A stretch of DNA of 64,000 nucleotides from assembly GCA_947488905.1 (NCBI GenBank), contig CANLBJ010000007.1, forward strand, positions 1 through 64,000. Direction: 5' to 3'. A program made the position numbers and the translations under genes. The DNA comes from Ulvibacter algarum. Lineage in GTDB: Bacteria > Bacteroidota > Bacteroidia > Flavobacteriales > Flavobacteriaceae. Shown here one piece after another: positions 1-8,049 of the stretch (position 1 is the stretch's first letter; each line of letters opens with the position of its first letter). Under the pieces are notes generated by a model. The model worked only from the letters and a program-made list of their open reading frames with translations, was not told the origin of the DNA and made no database searches.

Positions 1-74
1 TGCGTGTTTGTAACGTCTGATTTTCCTTCGGAAAATCCTCGCATACAAACCCGCAACTATTTTTATACATAAAC
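1..74 (+). repeat. Partial cassette-boundary element (120-bp class), cut by window edge
   Basis: This is the right part of an intercassette element; its left part lies outside the window. It holds a hairpin GATTTTCC/GGAAAATC around 19-38 and the right-hand box TTATACATAAAC (63-74), which leads into the GTT core at 75. The order hairpin, CTCG, CGCAACTA, TATACA, GTT matches the element at 1683-1803. The array therefore probably continues to the left. The integron-like role is an inference. Confidence 0.55.
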
Positions 75-588
75 GTTGTAAGCAAGCTGAAAATTAAACT
101 TTGAATGAAATTTAAACTACTGATTTTACTAATTTTTGGAATCTCTCAAATCGGATTTGGACAGAATCTGAATATGGTAATTGAAGTAAACGAAAGGTTA
201 GTTATATCAGAAATTGCAGGTGCTTATCTGAGTTTTGAAAATACAGATGGAACTAAAAACAGAAATCTAGTTGGATATTATCCTGGAGAATTAGTTCTTC
301 AACAAGAAGACTGGAAAAAAATAAACTCTGAATTGACTAAAAAAATCACTCTGACTTTTGACTACAATACTTTCAAAGGTAACGGACATCAAATTGAAAA
401 TTTTGGAATTGAAATGCAAAAGCACCATTTTGATAAAAGATATCTGATTTTAAGAGTATACGATTTTAGAGAAAGAAAATTCAGAAAACGATATGGTTGT
501 TTGACTGACGAAAAATTTATTGCGGAATTGAATTTCCCACAAGGCGGAATTTTAATAAGCTGTGAATAAAAAAAAGCCAGCTTACAAC
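75..588 (+). mobile_element. Integron-like gene cassette L1
   Basis: One gene lies between matched ends: GTTGTAAGC at 75-83 and its exact complement GCTTACAAC at 580-588. In integrons the two ends of one cassette complement each other in this way, because both come from the same circular attC site. Here the bases after GTT do not fit the GTTRRRY consensus and no integrase is present, so the mechanism is inferred. Confidence 0.55.
105..569 (+). CDS. Hypothetical secreted protein (cassette cargo)
   Basis: I do not recognise this 154-residue protein. Residues 1-19 form a Sec signal peptide (hydrophobic core LLILLIFGISQIGF, cut near GFGQ), so it is probably periplasmic or secreted. The mature part is rich in charged and aromatic residues and has no repeats or membrane segment. 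The ATG start gives a good signal peptide and lies 30 nt inside the cassette end. The gene is AT-rich and uses CTG for leucine several times, while the core genes mostly use TTA, CTT and CTA. That fits acquisition from elsewhere. Confidence 0.7.
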   Translation: MKFKLLILLIFGISQIGFGQNLNMVIEVNERLVISEIAGAYLSFENTDGTKNRNLVGYYPGELVLQQEDWKKINSELTKKITLTFDYNTFKGNGHQIENFGIEMQKHHFDKRYLILRVYDFRERKFRKRYGCLTDEKFIAELNFPQGGILISCE

Positions 589-768
589 ACTATATATAGC
601 AAATTGGGCGATTAGTGCTTAATCCAAAAGTTGTTATCTATTTACAAAGTCGCCAAATCTTTTGATTTGGTATTAAAAGAGAAAAATTAAAACAAAATAA
701 AAAGATTTGGCTTGTGGCTAAACCGAAAATAATTGCTTGTTTTCTGCCCTACTTGCCATATATTTAAC
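589..768 (+). repeat. Intercassette element, 183-bp class (left array copy)
   Basis: This 180-bp non-coding element lies between cassettes L1 and L2. It starts with AAC and a left box like ACTATATATAG and ends with CATATATTTAAC before GTT. Inside are hairpin CCAAATC-TTTT-GATTTGG (about 635-652) and distant arms GGGCG (about 606) and GCCCTACTTG (746-755). The element at 56943-57128, read on the minus strand, has the same blocks in order: GGGCG, AGTCRCCAAAT with its hairpin, GAGAAAA, ACAAAAT, CCGAAAA, ATTGCTT, GCCCTACTT. The two are homologous and of nearly equal length. Confidence 0.6.
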
Positions 769-1682
769 GTTGTAAAACATTTGAGAGAAACATTGAAACA
801 TATAATTTTAATAATGGGAATACTATCGTTTTTCGGAGCTAATAGTCAGAATAATAAAAAGAAAAACTATGAAAATCTGACTTCTGAATTAAAAGTGGAG
901 TTTAGAAACGAACTAAAAAGAGATTCTGAAAAGGAATTTAATCCGGAATTCATAAGAACCACAAATTTGGAAAATGAAATCATAGATAAATATGGTTTTG
1001 ACGGAATTAAGCTTGTGTATGAATCAAGAAATAGCTCAAACTTTCACAAGCTTGGAGAATTACCAAAGGATTGTCCTTGGACGAGTTTAAACGACAAAAC
1101 TACTACGGAATTTATAACCGAAAACTTTAAACCAATTTCCAAGAAAATTCCAAATCTGATTTCTTCATTAAAAGAGAGATGTAAATTCATTTTTGCAGAA
1201 AAAAAAGAAAACACTTGGCATTTACATTATTTACTTGATATGAAACTTTATGATGATAGAGACTACTTCAGAATATATACTGGAGGTTCACCTCTTTTAA
1301 ATGCAGAACCAAATAAAAATTTAAAAGAATTTAATTGGAATGTTCCGAATGACTTAAAAACTTTTTATAAAATACATAACGGATTTGGAGAAATCTATGA
1401 TGCAAACTTTGTAATGGCAAATGAGGATATTAAAGTTATGGCGGAAATGATGAATCCAATTTGCAAAGAGCAAAATGTAAAACCAGAAGGTTATTCTTTT
1501 GACGATTTACTTGAATTCTTCCCTGATGGAGCTGGAAATGCACAATGTTTTTACAAAAACAGTGGAAACTCAACAGTTGATTGGGACCACGAAGTTTGGG
1601 AGATTTCGGGAGAAGTTGGATTTTTTGAGTTTATAAACGAGCGAATGTCTGAGATTGATGAAGAATAAAAACGTTTTACAAC
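769..1682 (+). mobile_element. Integron-like gene cassette L2
   Basis: The cassette is bounded by GTTGTAAAAC at 769-778 and its exact complement GTTTTACAAC at 1673-1682. Pairing continues a few bases further inward (CATTT against AAACG). It carries one SMI1/KNR4-like gene. The ends differ from those of cassettes L1 and L3, so the matching belongs to each cassette and is not a shared repeat. Confidence 0.6.
793..1668 (+). CDS. Secreted SMI1/KNR4-like domain protein (cassette cargo)
   Basis: The reading frame opens at TTG 733, but codons 1-20 from there cover the cassette boundary. TTG 793 gives the signal peptide MKHIILIMGILSFFGANSQ and is my preferred start (291 residues); ATG 814 would leave it too short. 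The C-terminal third has the SMI1/KNR4 pattern: VPNDLKTFYKIHNGFG (about residues 197-212), then a region ending in DLLEFFPDGAGNAQCF and WDHEVWEI. In bacteria this fold is common among toxin-immunity proteins. The first about 190 residues are unassigned. The signal peptide argues for periplasmic or surface action. The domain call is from pattern only. Confidence 0.65.
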   Translation: MKHIILIMGILSFFGANSQNNKKKNYENLTSELKVEFRNELKRDSEKEFNPEFIRTTNLENEIIDKYGFDGIKLVYESRNSSNFHKLGELPKDCPWTSLNDKTTTEFITENFKPISKKIPNLISSLKERCKFIFAEKKENTWHLHYLLDMKLYDDRDYFRIYTGGSPLLNAEPNKNLKEFNWNVPNDLKTFYKIHNGFGEIYDANFVMANEDIKVMAEMMNPICKEQNVKPEGYSFDDLLEFFPDGAGNAQCFYKNSGNSTVDWDHEVWEISGEVGFFEFINERMSEIDEE

Positions 1683-1803
1683 AACGTGTATAATTAATTG
1701 CTTTGGTCGTTGCCTATTTGGAAAATTCCTTCGGAATTTTCTCGCGTTCGTTTTTGTTTACTAAATTAGTTGCTAAAACACGCAACTAACCATACACAAG
1801 ACC
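1683..1803 (+). repeat. Intercassette element, 120-bp class (left array copy)
   Basis: A 121-bp non-coding element lies between cassettes L2 and L3. From the left: box AACGTGTATAA; hairpin GGAAAATTCC-TTC-GGAATTTTC (about 1720-1741); CGCGTTCGTTTTTG; stem-loop TTAGTTGC-TAAAACAC-GCAACTAA; and right box CATACACAAGACC before GTT. The element at 55943-56059 on the minus strand has the same order, with TTAGGTGC-TTAAACAC-GCCACTAA and CAAACACAAGACC. Conserved order with changing bases in the arms suggests the folded DNA is what matters. Confidence 0.6.
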
Positions 1804-2574
1804 GTTCTACGCAATTTACAAACCAACAACTTGAATTTAAAAATTTACACATTTAGCTTACTTATTTTATTTCTGACTTCTTGTAAAGAGGAAACGAAAA
1901 AAGAAACACCGAATTTCGATTTTGTAAAAACATTCGCAGGAAAAATTGACAATAAATATCCTTTGCACATAAAATTGAACTCTGAAAACGGAAAAATAAA
2001 TGGAACATATTTTTATGACAAAGTTGGTACTGATATCGAAATTAAAGGAACAATTTCAAATGACAGTACATTAACACTAAATGAGTTTGACCAAAAAGGT
2101 AATCAAACTGGACTTTGGAACGGAAAACTTATAAATGAAAATAAAATAAGCGGAACTTGGAGCAAACCAAATGGAGATTCTGCGAAAGAATTTACTTTAT
2201 TACTGACTTCCAACAATTACGAGAGTTCTAAAAAGGCAATATCTGATTCCAAATATTCAAATTATAACGGAACTTATAATAGTCCGTTTAACGATGGCGG
2301 AATTTCATTTGGTCGATTAACAATAAAATATACCGAAAACAATGAAATTGAATTTGACATTTCTACTGCTCATCAAGCTGGATGTACTGGAGAATTAAAA
2401 GGAACTGCGAAAATTAATTCAAATGGAATTGTAACACACAGCAGTTCTAATTGTAAAAGTCTGACTTTTGAATTTAAAAACACCCAAGTTATAGTTAAAG
2501 AAAAGAACTGTGATTTACACGGAATGAGATGTTTCTTCAGCGGAACATATAAAAAATAAAAAACTGCGTAGAAC
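1804..2574 (+). mobile_element. Integron-like gene cassette L3
   Basis: The cassette is bounded by GTTCTACGCAATTT (1804-1817) and AAACTGCGTAGAAC (2561-2574), complementary at 13 of 14 positions. These ends are unlike those of its neighbours. The gene inside starts 14 nt after the left end, and its stop lies 2 nt before the right end. It is the last clear cassette of the left array before core chromosome. Confidence 0.6.
1831..2559 (+). CDS. Hypothetical lipoprotein (cassette cargo)
   Basis: The 242-residue product has a lipoprotein signal: MNLKIYTFSLLILFLTSCKE, lipobox LTSC with Cys18. It should be anchored in the outer or inner membrane. The body has strand-like repeats with Gly and Asn (KINGTYFYDK, IKGTIS, KISGTWSK), suggesting a small beta-barrel or beta-sandwich, and four further Cys near the C-terminus that could form disulfides. 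No family is assigned. The start is TTG and no better in-frame start exists. Its position right inside the cassette end leaves no room for a normal promoter, so expression may depend on readthrough. Confidence 0.65.
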   Translation: MNLKIYTFSLLILFLTSCKEETKKETPNFDFVKTFAGKIDNKYPLHIKLNSENGKINGTYFYDKVGTDIEIKGTISNDSTLTLNEFDQKGNQTGLWNGKLINENKISGTWSKPNGDSAKEFTLLLTSNNYESSKKAISDSKYSNYNGTYNSPFNDGGISFGRLTIKYTENNEIEFDISTAHQAGCTGELKGTAKINSNGIVTHSSSNCKSLTFEFKNTQVIVKEKNCDLHGMRCFFSGTYKK

Positions 2575-2640
2575 ACCGGATATAAAACATAAATTCCTAC
2601 ACGTATTCTTACAAGATTATATGCTAGATAACAAGTAAGA
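2575..2640 (+). repeat. Terminal partial intercassette element
   Basis: Directly after the right end of cassette L3 comes ACCGGATATAAAA, like the left boxes of the other elements (ANNGTATATAA), then AATTCCTACACG. No right box with a GTT core follows, so this is the end of the array or a decayed element. Confidence 0.35.
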
Positions 2641-2674
2641 AAAAGCAATTTAAAGAGAGTTAATAACAACCCAC

Positions 2675-2715
2675 AAAAAAAGTGAAACCAAGACGCATCT
2701 TGATTTCACTTTTTT
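2675..2715 (-). terminator. Rho-independent terminator of sdaA
   Basis: A long stem, AAAAAGTGAAA-CCAAGA against TCTTGA-TTTCACTTTTT, with loop CGCA, follows the sdaA stop on the minus strand and ends in a T-run. It could also stop readthrough from the left cassette array. Confidence 0.8.
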
Positions 2716-2749
2716 GCTTATAGCTCACGTCTCATAGCGCAATACTATA

Positions 2750-4174
2750 CTAACAATCACTAATATTCACCTGTACGGCAAGCCCGCCTTCACTGGTTTC
2801 TTTATACTTAGAGGTCATATCTTTTGCGGTTTCCCACATCGTAGCGATCACTTTATCTAAAGGTATTTTAACATCTTTAGGATCTCTGTCAAGTGCCATC
2901 TCGCAAGCATTAATAGCTTTTATGGCACCCATAGCATTACGTTCTATGCAAGGTATTTGTACGAGTCCAGCAATAGGGTCACAAGTTAAGCCAAGGTGGT
3001 GTTCCATGGCTATTTCCGCAGCAATTAAAACCTGTGCGGGAGTACCGCCCATAAGTTCTGTTAAAGCCGCTGCTGCCATTGCAGAGCTTACGCCTATTTC
3101 TGCTTGACAACCGCCCATTGCGGCACTGATGGTAGCGTTCTTTTTAAAGAGACTCCCTATCTCGCCAGATACTAGTAAGAATTTTTTAACGTGCTCAAAA
3201 TCTGCTTCGTGGTTTTCTATCACTAAATAATACATTAATACAGCAGGAATCACGCCGGCGCTTCCGTTAGTAGGTGCAGTAACTACACGACCTAAAGAGG
3301 CATTTACTTCATTTACTGCGAGGGCAAAACAAGTAACCCATTTTAAAATTTGTCTAAATTTTACTTCGGTGTCTCTTATGGCCTCTATCCATTCATATTT
3401 GTCGCTGTAGGGTTTTGTGCCTTGTAGCGATTTATGCTTGTCAAAAGCTCTTCTGCGCACGTTAAGACCGCCTGGGAGTATGCCTTCTGTATGACAACCT
3501 ACGTACATGGAGTCTAGCATTACATCCCAAATAGCCTTTATTTTATCATCTATTCTGTCTGGATCTCTTAATGAAAGTTCGTTTTTAAGTACGAGCTCGC
3601 TTATCACTATGTTTTCTGCGTCACAATATTCAAGAATCTCTGTTGCTTTCTCAATAGGAAAAGGGAAGCTATTAAACTTTTCTACTTGCCTTTTTGCTCT
3701 TGCTCGTTCTTTTTGAACCACAAAGCCTCCACCTATAGAATAATAAGTGTCTCTTGTTTTTTTACCATTACGTAGTGTGGCTTCAAACTTAATCCCGTTA
3801 GGGTGAAAGTCTAAAAAGGTTCTATTAAATTTTATGTTTTCTGAAAAGTTAAATTCAATTTCCTTTTCGTTATTTAATTTAAGAATATTAGTCTTTTTAA
3901 GCGCATCTATCGCGGGTTGTATAGCGTCAATATCAACTTTTACAGGGTCTGTGCCCATAAGTCCCATAATAACAGCAATGTCTGATGCGTGACCTTTTCC
4001 GGTTAATGAGAGTGAGCCGTAAAGATTTACTTGTACACTAGCAACGCCTGTAAACAGCTCTTTCTGCTGTAGTTTTTTAATCCACATTTGAGCGGCACGC
4101 CAAGGGCCTAAAGTGTGTGAACTTGAAGGACCTACGCCTATACTTAACATGTCAAAAATCGAGATGCTTTCCAT
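2750..4174 (-). CDS. sdaA: L-serine ammonia-lyase (iron-sulfur dependent)
   Basis: The cytoplasmic enzyme deaminates L-serine to pyruvate and ammonia. The 474-residue length fits the single-chain form, which fuses beta (N-terminal) and alpha (C-terminal) domains. The N-terminal family motif [14 protein letters not shown] is at residues 16-29. The C-terminal half has [33 protein letters not shown] and IERNAMGA; the Cys in GGCQ, LTCD and QIPC are the expected [4Fe-4S] ligands. The gene stands alone on the minus strand. A possible -7 motif TACTTTTA lies about 30 nt upstream of the ATG, and the gene diverges from the amino-acid symporter at 4443. Serine breakdown and alanine/glycine uptake may be linked, but that is inference. 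Confidence 0.95.
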   Translation of the reverse strand: MESISIFDMLSIGVGPSSSHTLGPWRAAQMWIKKLQQKELFTGVASVQVNLYGSLSLTGKGHASDIAVIMGLMGTDPVKVDIDAIQPAIDALKKTNILKLNNEKEIEFNFSENIKFNRTFLDFHPNGIKFEATLRNGKKTRDTYYSIGGGFVVQKERARAKRQVEKFNSFPFPIEKATEILEYCDAENIVISELVLKNELSLRDPDRIDDKIKAIWDVMLDSMYVGCHTEGILPGGLNVRRRAFDKHKSLQGTKPYSDKYEWIEAIRDTEVKFRQILKWVTCFALAVNEVNASLGRVVTAPTNGSAGVIPAVLMYYLVIENHEADFEHVKKFLLVSGEIGSLFKKNATISAAMGGCQAEIGVSSAMAAAALTELMGGTPAQVLIAAEIAMEHHLGLTCDPIAGLVQIPCIERNAMGAIKAINACEMALDRDPKDVKIPLDKVIATMWETAKDMTSKYKETSEGGLAVQVNISDC

Positions 4175-4403
4175 TAAGAGAGTTTGTTTATGTTTTGATT
4201 AGTAAAAGTAATCAAATGTTCTTTGTATTCTCATAGAGAAACTAGAAATTAAAAGGTTATTTTCTTACTAAATCTATCAGTTTTGTTGCATCCTTTTTTT
4301 AGTTTTTTGGCGCTATAAAACGGGTATAAAAAAATCTGATTTCCCTATATACTTTTAGTATAGATCTGCCTATCGCGACTACATTAAGTCCTAAAAATTA
4401 AAT

Positions 4404-4411
4404 TACTTTTG
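4404..4411 (+). promoter_or_regulatory. -7 promoter motif of the AGCS symporter gene
   Basis: TACTTTTG fits the Bacteroidetes -7 consensus TAnnTTTG and lies 31 nt before the TTG start. No clear -33 TTTG at the usual 19-21 nt spacing was found. Confidence 0.45.
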
Positions 4412-4442
4412 ACGATTATTAAAATGCTTAAAACTTAAAGAT

Positions 4443-5822
4443 TTGAATATACTAAAAAGCATAGATTCTTTTATTTCTGAAATGGCTTCATTTGCTTGGG
4501 GCTTACCGCTATTAATATTGTTAGTAGGAGGAGGACTGGGTTTGCTAGTTTATATTCGGTTTTTACCTTTTAGATATTTGGGGCATGCTATTGCCGTCTT
4601 AAGAGGGAAGTATGATAATGCAGAAGACGCAGGAGAGATTAGTCATTTTCAGGCATTAACAATGGCATTGTCTGCAACCATAGGGATGGGTAATGTAGCG
4701 GGAGTTGCAGTAGCAATATCTATAGGAGGACCGGGAGCTGTTTTCTGGATGTGGGTGAGTGCCGTTATAGGTATGTCTACCAAGTTTTTTACAGGAACAC
4801 TTGCAGTTTTATATAGAGGGAAAGATGATAACGGCGATGTGCAAGGTGGTCCCATGTATGTTATTACAGAGGGTTTAGGTAAACGATGGAAACCCTTGGC
4901 TATTATTTTTAGTACTGCAGGATTAATAGGTGCCTTGCCTGTTTTTAATGTGAACCAACTTACGCAGGCTTTAAATGATATAGTGATAAAGCCTTTAGGG
5001 TATTACAATGGTTTTCAGAGCAATCTTGTAATAGGAGTTGTGCTAGTTATAATAACTGCAGTGGTAATTTTAGGAGGAATCACGCGTATTAGTAAAACGG
5101 CAAGTAAACTAGTGCCAGCAATGGTGGTGCTGTATGTGTTAATGATATTAATTATTTTAGGGAATAACGTAACAGAATTGCCTAAATATCTTTCATTAAT
5201 ATTCACAGATGCTTTTTCTGCAAACTTTTATAAAGGAGATGCTTTTTTAGGGGGTGTTGTGGGTGGTTTAATATTATTAGGGATAAGACGTGGTGCTTTT
5301 TCTAATGAAGCAGGAATAGGTACGGCGCCTATGGCACACGGTGCTGCAAAAACCAACGAGCCTATAAGAGAAGGGTTAGTGGCAATGCTAGGGCCAGCGA
5401 TTGATACGCTGCTAATCTGTACCTTAACAGCGCTTGCAATATTAGTAACTGGCGTATGGCAAGAGTCTAGCGCTAGTGGAGTAACCTTGACTGTAAATGC
5501 GTTTGAATCTGGTATTCTAAGTTATGGTAAATATGCGCTATTAGTCTGTATTATTGTTTTTAGTGTGTCTTCACTATTCTCATATTCTTATTATGGCACA
5601 AAATGTATGGCGTTCCTTTTTGGGACTAAATATAAAAATCTCTACAGCTACATCTATTTAGGCAGCATAATAGTTGGAGCAACAACATCTTTAAGTATGA
5701 TGATTAACCTGATAGATACCTTTTTTGCTATGATGGCAATCCCTACAATGCTGAGTGCTTTTATTTTAGCGCCAAAGGTAAAAGCTGCGGCTAAGGTTTA
5801 TTTTAATAAGCTTAAAGACTAG
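4443..5822 (+). CDS. Alanine/glycine:cation symporter (AGCS family)
   Basis: This 459-residue inner-membrane carrier takes up alanine or glycine with Na+ or H+. It has about ten hydrophobic helices. The family's highly conserved region is clear: ALSATIGMGNVAGVAVAIS (about residues 75-93), GGPGAVFWMW (about 95-104), VQGGPMYVI (about 133-141), and RRGAFSNEAGIGTAPMAHG (about 282-300). The frame begins with TTG at 4443; the next ATG (4482) would remove the start of the amphipathic N-terminus seen in the family, so TTG is preferred. The substrate is inferred from the family. Confidence 0.92.
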   Translation: MNILKSIDSFISEMASFAWGLPLLILLVGGGLGLLVYIRFLPFRYLGHAIAVLRGKYDNAEDAGEISHFQALTMALSATIGMGNVAGVAVAISIGGPGAVFWMWVSAVIGMSTKFFTGTLAVLYRGKDDNGDVQGGPMYVITEGLGKRWKPLAIIFSTAGLIGALPVFNVNQLTQALNDIVIKPLGYYNGFQSNLVIGVVLVIITAVVILGGITRISKTASKLVPAMVVLYVLMILIILGNNVTELPKYLSLIFTDAFSANFYKGDAFLGGVVGGLILLGIRRGAFSNEAGIGTAPMAHGAAKTNEPIREGLVAMLGPAIDTLLICTLTALAILVTGVWQESSASGVTLTVNAFESGILSYGKYALLVCIIVFSVSSLFSYSYYGTKCMAFLFGTKYKNLYSYIYLGSIIVGATTSLSMMINLIDTFFAMMAIPTMLSAFILAPKVKAAAKVYFNKLKD

Positions 5823-5846
5823 CATTTTTTTTCTGAAATATTCTTA

Positions 5847-5870
5847 ACACCTCATCTCTCAATGAGGTGT
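5847..5870. terminator. Bidirectional hairpin between symporter and small ORF
   Basis: ACACCTCAT-ctctca-ATGAGGTGT is a perfect 9-bp stem. It follows the symporter stop by about 25 nt on the plus strand and the small reading frame at 5900-6001 on the minus strand, so it could end both transcripts. The T-runs are weak on both sides. Confidence 0.6.
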
Positions 5871-5899
5871 CTATTTTGTCGTTTTCATTTTTTGTCCTT

Positions 5900-6001
5900 T
5901 TACTCCAAAAACCGCCCGTAACTAATCATTTTCTTAGGTTTTATAACCGGTCCTTTGGTACTTGTGTGGTCTAGATTCATTTTATTTTTTTTATTGTTCA
6001 T
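5900..6001 (-). CDS. Possible 33-residue small protein divergent from umuDC
   Basis: This short frame runs from ATG (complement of 5999-6001) to TAA (5900-5902). It encodes 33 residues, basic in the middle (TKGPVIKPKKM) and ending SYGRFLE. Support for reality: a -7 motif TACTTTTG on the minus strand (6022-6029) 20 nt upstream, and a hairpin (5847-5870) 30 nt after the stop, giving a complete transcription unit. An internal ATG at codon 8 could also serve. There is no membrane segment and no recognised family. Function is unknown; the shared intergenic region with umuDC makes co-regulation possible. Confidence 0.4.
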   Translation of the reverse strand: MNNKKNKMNLDHTSTKGPVIKPKKMISYGRFLE

Positions 6002-6021
6002 AACTGTTTTTGGATTTAGTC

Positions 6022-6049
6022 CAAAAGTATGGAATATTTCCTAGTTTTG
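6022..6049. promoter_or_regulatory. Divergent promoters: small ORF (-) and umuDC (+)
   Basis: The minus strand has TACTTTTG (6022-6029) and the plus strand TAGTTTTG (6042-6049), both fitting TAnnTTTG. The plus motif ends 4 nt before the umuD ATG, so the transcript probably starts at or next to the start codon. No LexA box was recognised. Confidence 0.5.
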
Positions 6050-6053
6050 CTAT

Positions 6054-6434
6054 ATGAAGTTGTCAACAATTGGAAAATTAGCAAGAAAACAACACCGGCA
6101 TACTGCTGGTGTTTCAGAGCAGACAGGGTTTCCTAGTCCTGCTACACATTACTTAGAGCCTACAATAGATTTACACCAAGAGCTCATCACAAATGCAGAT
6201 GCTACTTTTTTTGTAAGAATAGAATCGGATAAATATGCACACTTAAAAATTTATAACAATGCGGTATTAATTATAGATCGTTCTACGCCAGCTATAAAAG
6301 GAAAATTAGCACTTGTTATTATAGAAGGCGAGTTTTCAATTATTAAAGTTCCTGTCCGCCAGGGTGGATCCGAAGCACATAAAACCTTTACGTTATGGGG
6401 TGTGATTAACTACGTTATTAATAAAGCGACATGA
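6054..6434 (+). CDS. umuD: UmuD-like S24 protein lacking the Ser-Lys catalytic pair
   Basis: UmuD is the accessory subunit of DNA polymerase V and normally cleaves itself after SOS induction. This 126-residue protein aligns with E. coli UmuD without gaps and with identical numbering over about 98 residues: GFPSPA at 25-30, IDL at 38-40, ATFFV at 50-54, LIID at 72-75, GEF at 92-94. Yet residue 60, the nucleophile Ser in GDSM, is Lys (SDKY), and residue 97, the general base Lys, is Ile (SIIKV). The cleavage-site dipeptide is Thr24-Gly25 instead of Cys-Gly. Self-cleavage by the known mechanism looks impossible. It overlaps umuC by 4 nt (ATGA), so the two are translationally coupled. Confidence 0.85.
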   Translation: MKLSTIGKLARKQHRHTAGVSEQTGFPSPATHYLEPTIDLHQELITNADATFFVRIESDKYAHLKIYNNAVLIIDRSTPAIKGKLALVIIEGEFSIIKVPVRQGGSEAHKTFTLWGVINYVINKAT

Positions 6435-7693
6435 TTGCACTGGTAGATTGTAATAGTTTTTATGCGTCTTGTGAGCAGGTTTTTAGGCCAGACTTATGGG
6501 GCAAGCCGGTGGTGGTTTTGAGCAATAATGACGGGTGTATCATTGCGGCAAATAGAGAGGCAAAGGCGCTCACAGATATTGCCATGTTTGAGCCTGTTTT
6601 TAAGATTAAAAAACAGCTTATAGATAATAAGGTGACCTTGTTTTCTTCTAATTATACCTTGTATGGCGAGCTGTCACAACGGGTAATGAATACACTTTAT
6701 TTGTTTTCGCCAAGAGTAGAGGTTTATAGCATTGACGAGAGTTTTGTAGATCTGCACGGCTTTGAACATAAGAACTTAAAGCACTACGGAAATTTTATAA
6801 AAGAAACCATATTTAGAAACACAGGTATCCCTACGGGCGTGGGTATTGCCCCTACAAAAGTACTGGCAAAACTGGCTAACAAAATTGCTAAAAAAGGACC
6901 AGAACACGATCACGTTTTTGTGATTGATAGTGATGCGCAACGCATTGAAGTATTAAAAAATACAGAAATTAAAGGCATTTGGGGAATAGGACGCCAGCAC
7001 GCAAAAAAATTACAGGAGGTAGGTATTTATACTGCATATCAGTTTACAGAAATGCCACTCGCTTGGGTGCGTAAAGAGATGACAGTAGTAGGAGAGCGCT
7101 TGTGGCGTGAGTTGCGGGGTGAGCCGTGTATGGATATGATAGACATACCAAAACCAAAAAAGGGGATAGGTACGGCAAAATCTTTTGGGCATAAACTAGA
7201 AAGTCTTGATTTAATAGAAGAAGCGTGTTCTTATTACATAAGCGAAGTGGCAGAAGTACTGCGCGCTCAAAAATCGTGCGCCATGTATTTACAGGTATTT
7301 TTAAATACGAGCTCTTTTAGTGTCAATGACAAGCAATACAGAAATAAGCAAACCGTCACACTTGCCATCCCCACAAATAACACATTTACACTCATTACAG
7401 AGGCACGAAAGATCTTAAAAGCCATTTATAAGCCTGGTTATCGGTATAAAAAAGTAGGCGTCAATCTCACGGGTATTATCCCAGAAGCGTATGTACAAGG
7501 CAATCTTTTTGAATCTCCTAAGACAGAGAAGCACAAAGAATTGATGCAGTTATTTGATACCCTAAATTACAAATACGGAAAAGGTAAAGTGTTTTCTGGA
7601 TTAACAGGTACAAGAATGAAAGAGTGGGAACTCGTTAAAGCAGATAGAAGCCCAAGGTTTACAACGCAGTGGAGTGAGATTTTAAAAATCTGA
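6431..7693 (+). CDS. umuC: Y-family DNA polymerase UmuC (Pol V catalytic subunit)
   Basis: The 420-residue translesion polymerase inserts nucleotides opposite damaged bases. N-terminal [18 protein letters not shown] holds the first metal-binding Asp (D6) and the steric-gate region. SIDESFVDL (about residues 103-111) carries the second catalytic acidic pair. [17 protein letters not shown] (about 138-154) is the conserved Y-family fingers/palm stretch, and IWGIG (about 183-187) is part of the helix-hairpin-helix. The little-finger domain occupies about 235-350. Length is usual for UmuC. It is coupled to the UmuD-like gene; expression should follow that promoter. Confidence 0.95.
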   Translation: MIALVDCNSFYASCEQVFRPDLWGKPVVVLSNNDGCIIAANREAKALTDIAMFEPVFKIKKQLIDNKVTLFSSNYTLYGELSQRVMNTLYLFSPRVEVYSIDESFVDLHGFEHKNLKHYGNFIKETIFRNTGIPTGVGIAPTKVLAKLANKIAKKGPEHDHVFVIDSDAQRIEVLKNTEIKGIWGIGRQHAKKLQEVGIYTAYQFTEMPLAWVRKEMTVVGERLWRELRGEPCMDMIDIPKPKKGIGTAKSFGHKLESLDLIEEACSYYISEVAEVLRAQKSCAMYLQVFLNTSSFSVNDKQYRNKQTVTLAIPTNNTFTLITEARKILKAIYKPGYRYKKVGVNLTGIIPEAYVQGNLFESPKTEKHKELMQLFDTLNYKYGKGKVFSGLTGTRMKEWELVKADRSPRFTTQWSEILKI

Positions 7694-8049
7694 TTTTAAC
7701 CTGAAAATGCGAGTTAATATTTTACATTTTTCGGTTTTGAGTTTTATATTTATTGCTTCAAAAAACAGCAATCGTTAATCAGAACTTATTCCCTCATTCC
7801 CAGCCCTTCTCCCGCTGAGAAGGGAGCTTGAAGGTTCATTTAATTATTAAGTGAAATGTAATTGATAGCTCACACTTTTATATTTTACATTTTACATTTT
7901 GCGGTTTTGAGTTTTATATTTTTCACTTCAAAAATCTACGATGGTTAATTCTATTTTCATCGCTTGCCCCCAACTCCTAAAGGGGAGTCCAGCGCGCAGT
8001 TTTGTCTTGCTATTCTGTAGTTTGATATGTTTATTACTGCCTACTTATT
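7694..8049. repeat. Intergenic region with a 60-bp direct repeat and palindromic fragments
   Basis: There is no convincing gene in these 356 bp. A block with TTTACATTT, CGGTTTTGAGTTTTATAT and CTTCAAAAA occurs at about 7724-7765 and again at about 7888-7935, each followed by a similar tail (GTTAATCAG / GGTTAATTC). Between and after the copies are short palindromes of the type CTTCTCCCGCTGAGAAGGGAG and ACTCCTAAAGGGGAGT. These look like dispersed intergenic repeats, perhaps decayed. A related tail (TTCAAAAATCTACAATCG) is seen near 45270. Confidence 0.5.

Noticed and set aside
589-768. Structured regulatory RNA or riboswitch in the intercassette element
   Set aside because: The same skeleton occurs between unrelated genes in both arrays and continues across cassette ends, which fits a DNA recombination site better than gene-specific regulation.
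1-2640. Classical class 1 or Vibrio-type integron
   Set aside because: The cores do not fit GTTRRRY/RYYYAAC and no integrase or attI is in the window, so only an integron-like reading is claimed.
2373-2669. 98-codon open frame on the minus strand
   Set aside because: It overlaps the cassette lipoprotein gene on the opposite strand and crosses the cassette end; the encoded peptide has no family features.
7694-8049. CRISPR array or insertion sequence remnant
   Set aside because: Only two long, diverged direct repeats are present, with no regular spacers, no transposase fragments and no terminal inverted repeats.
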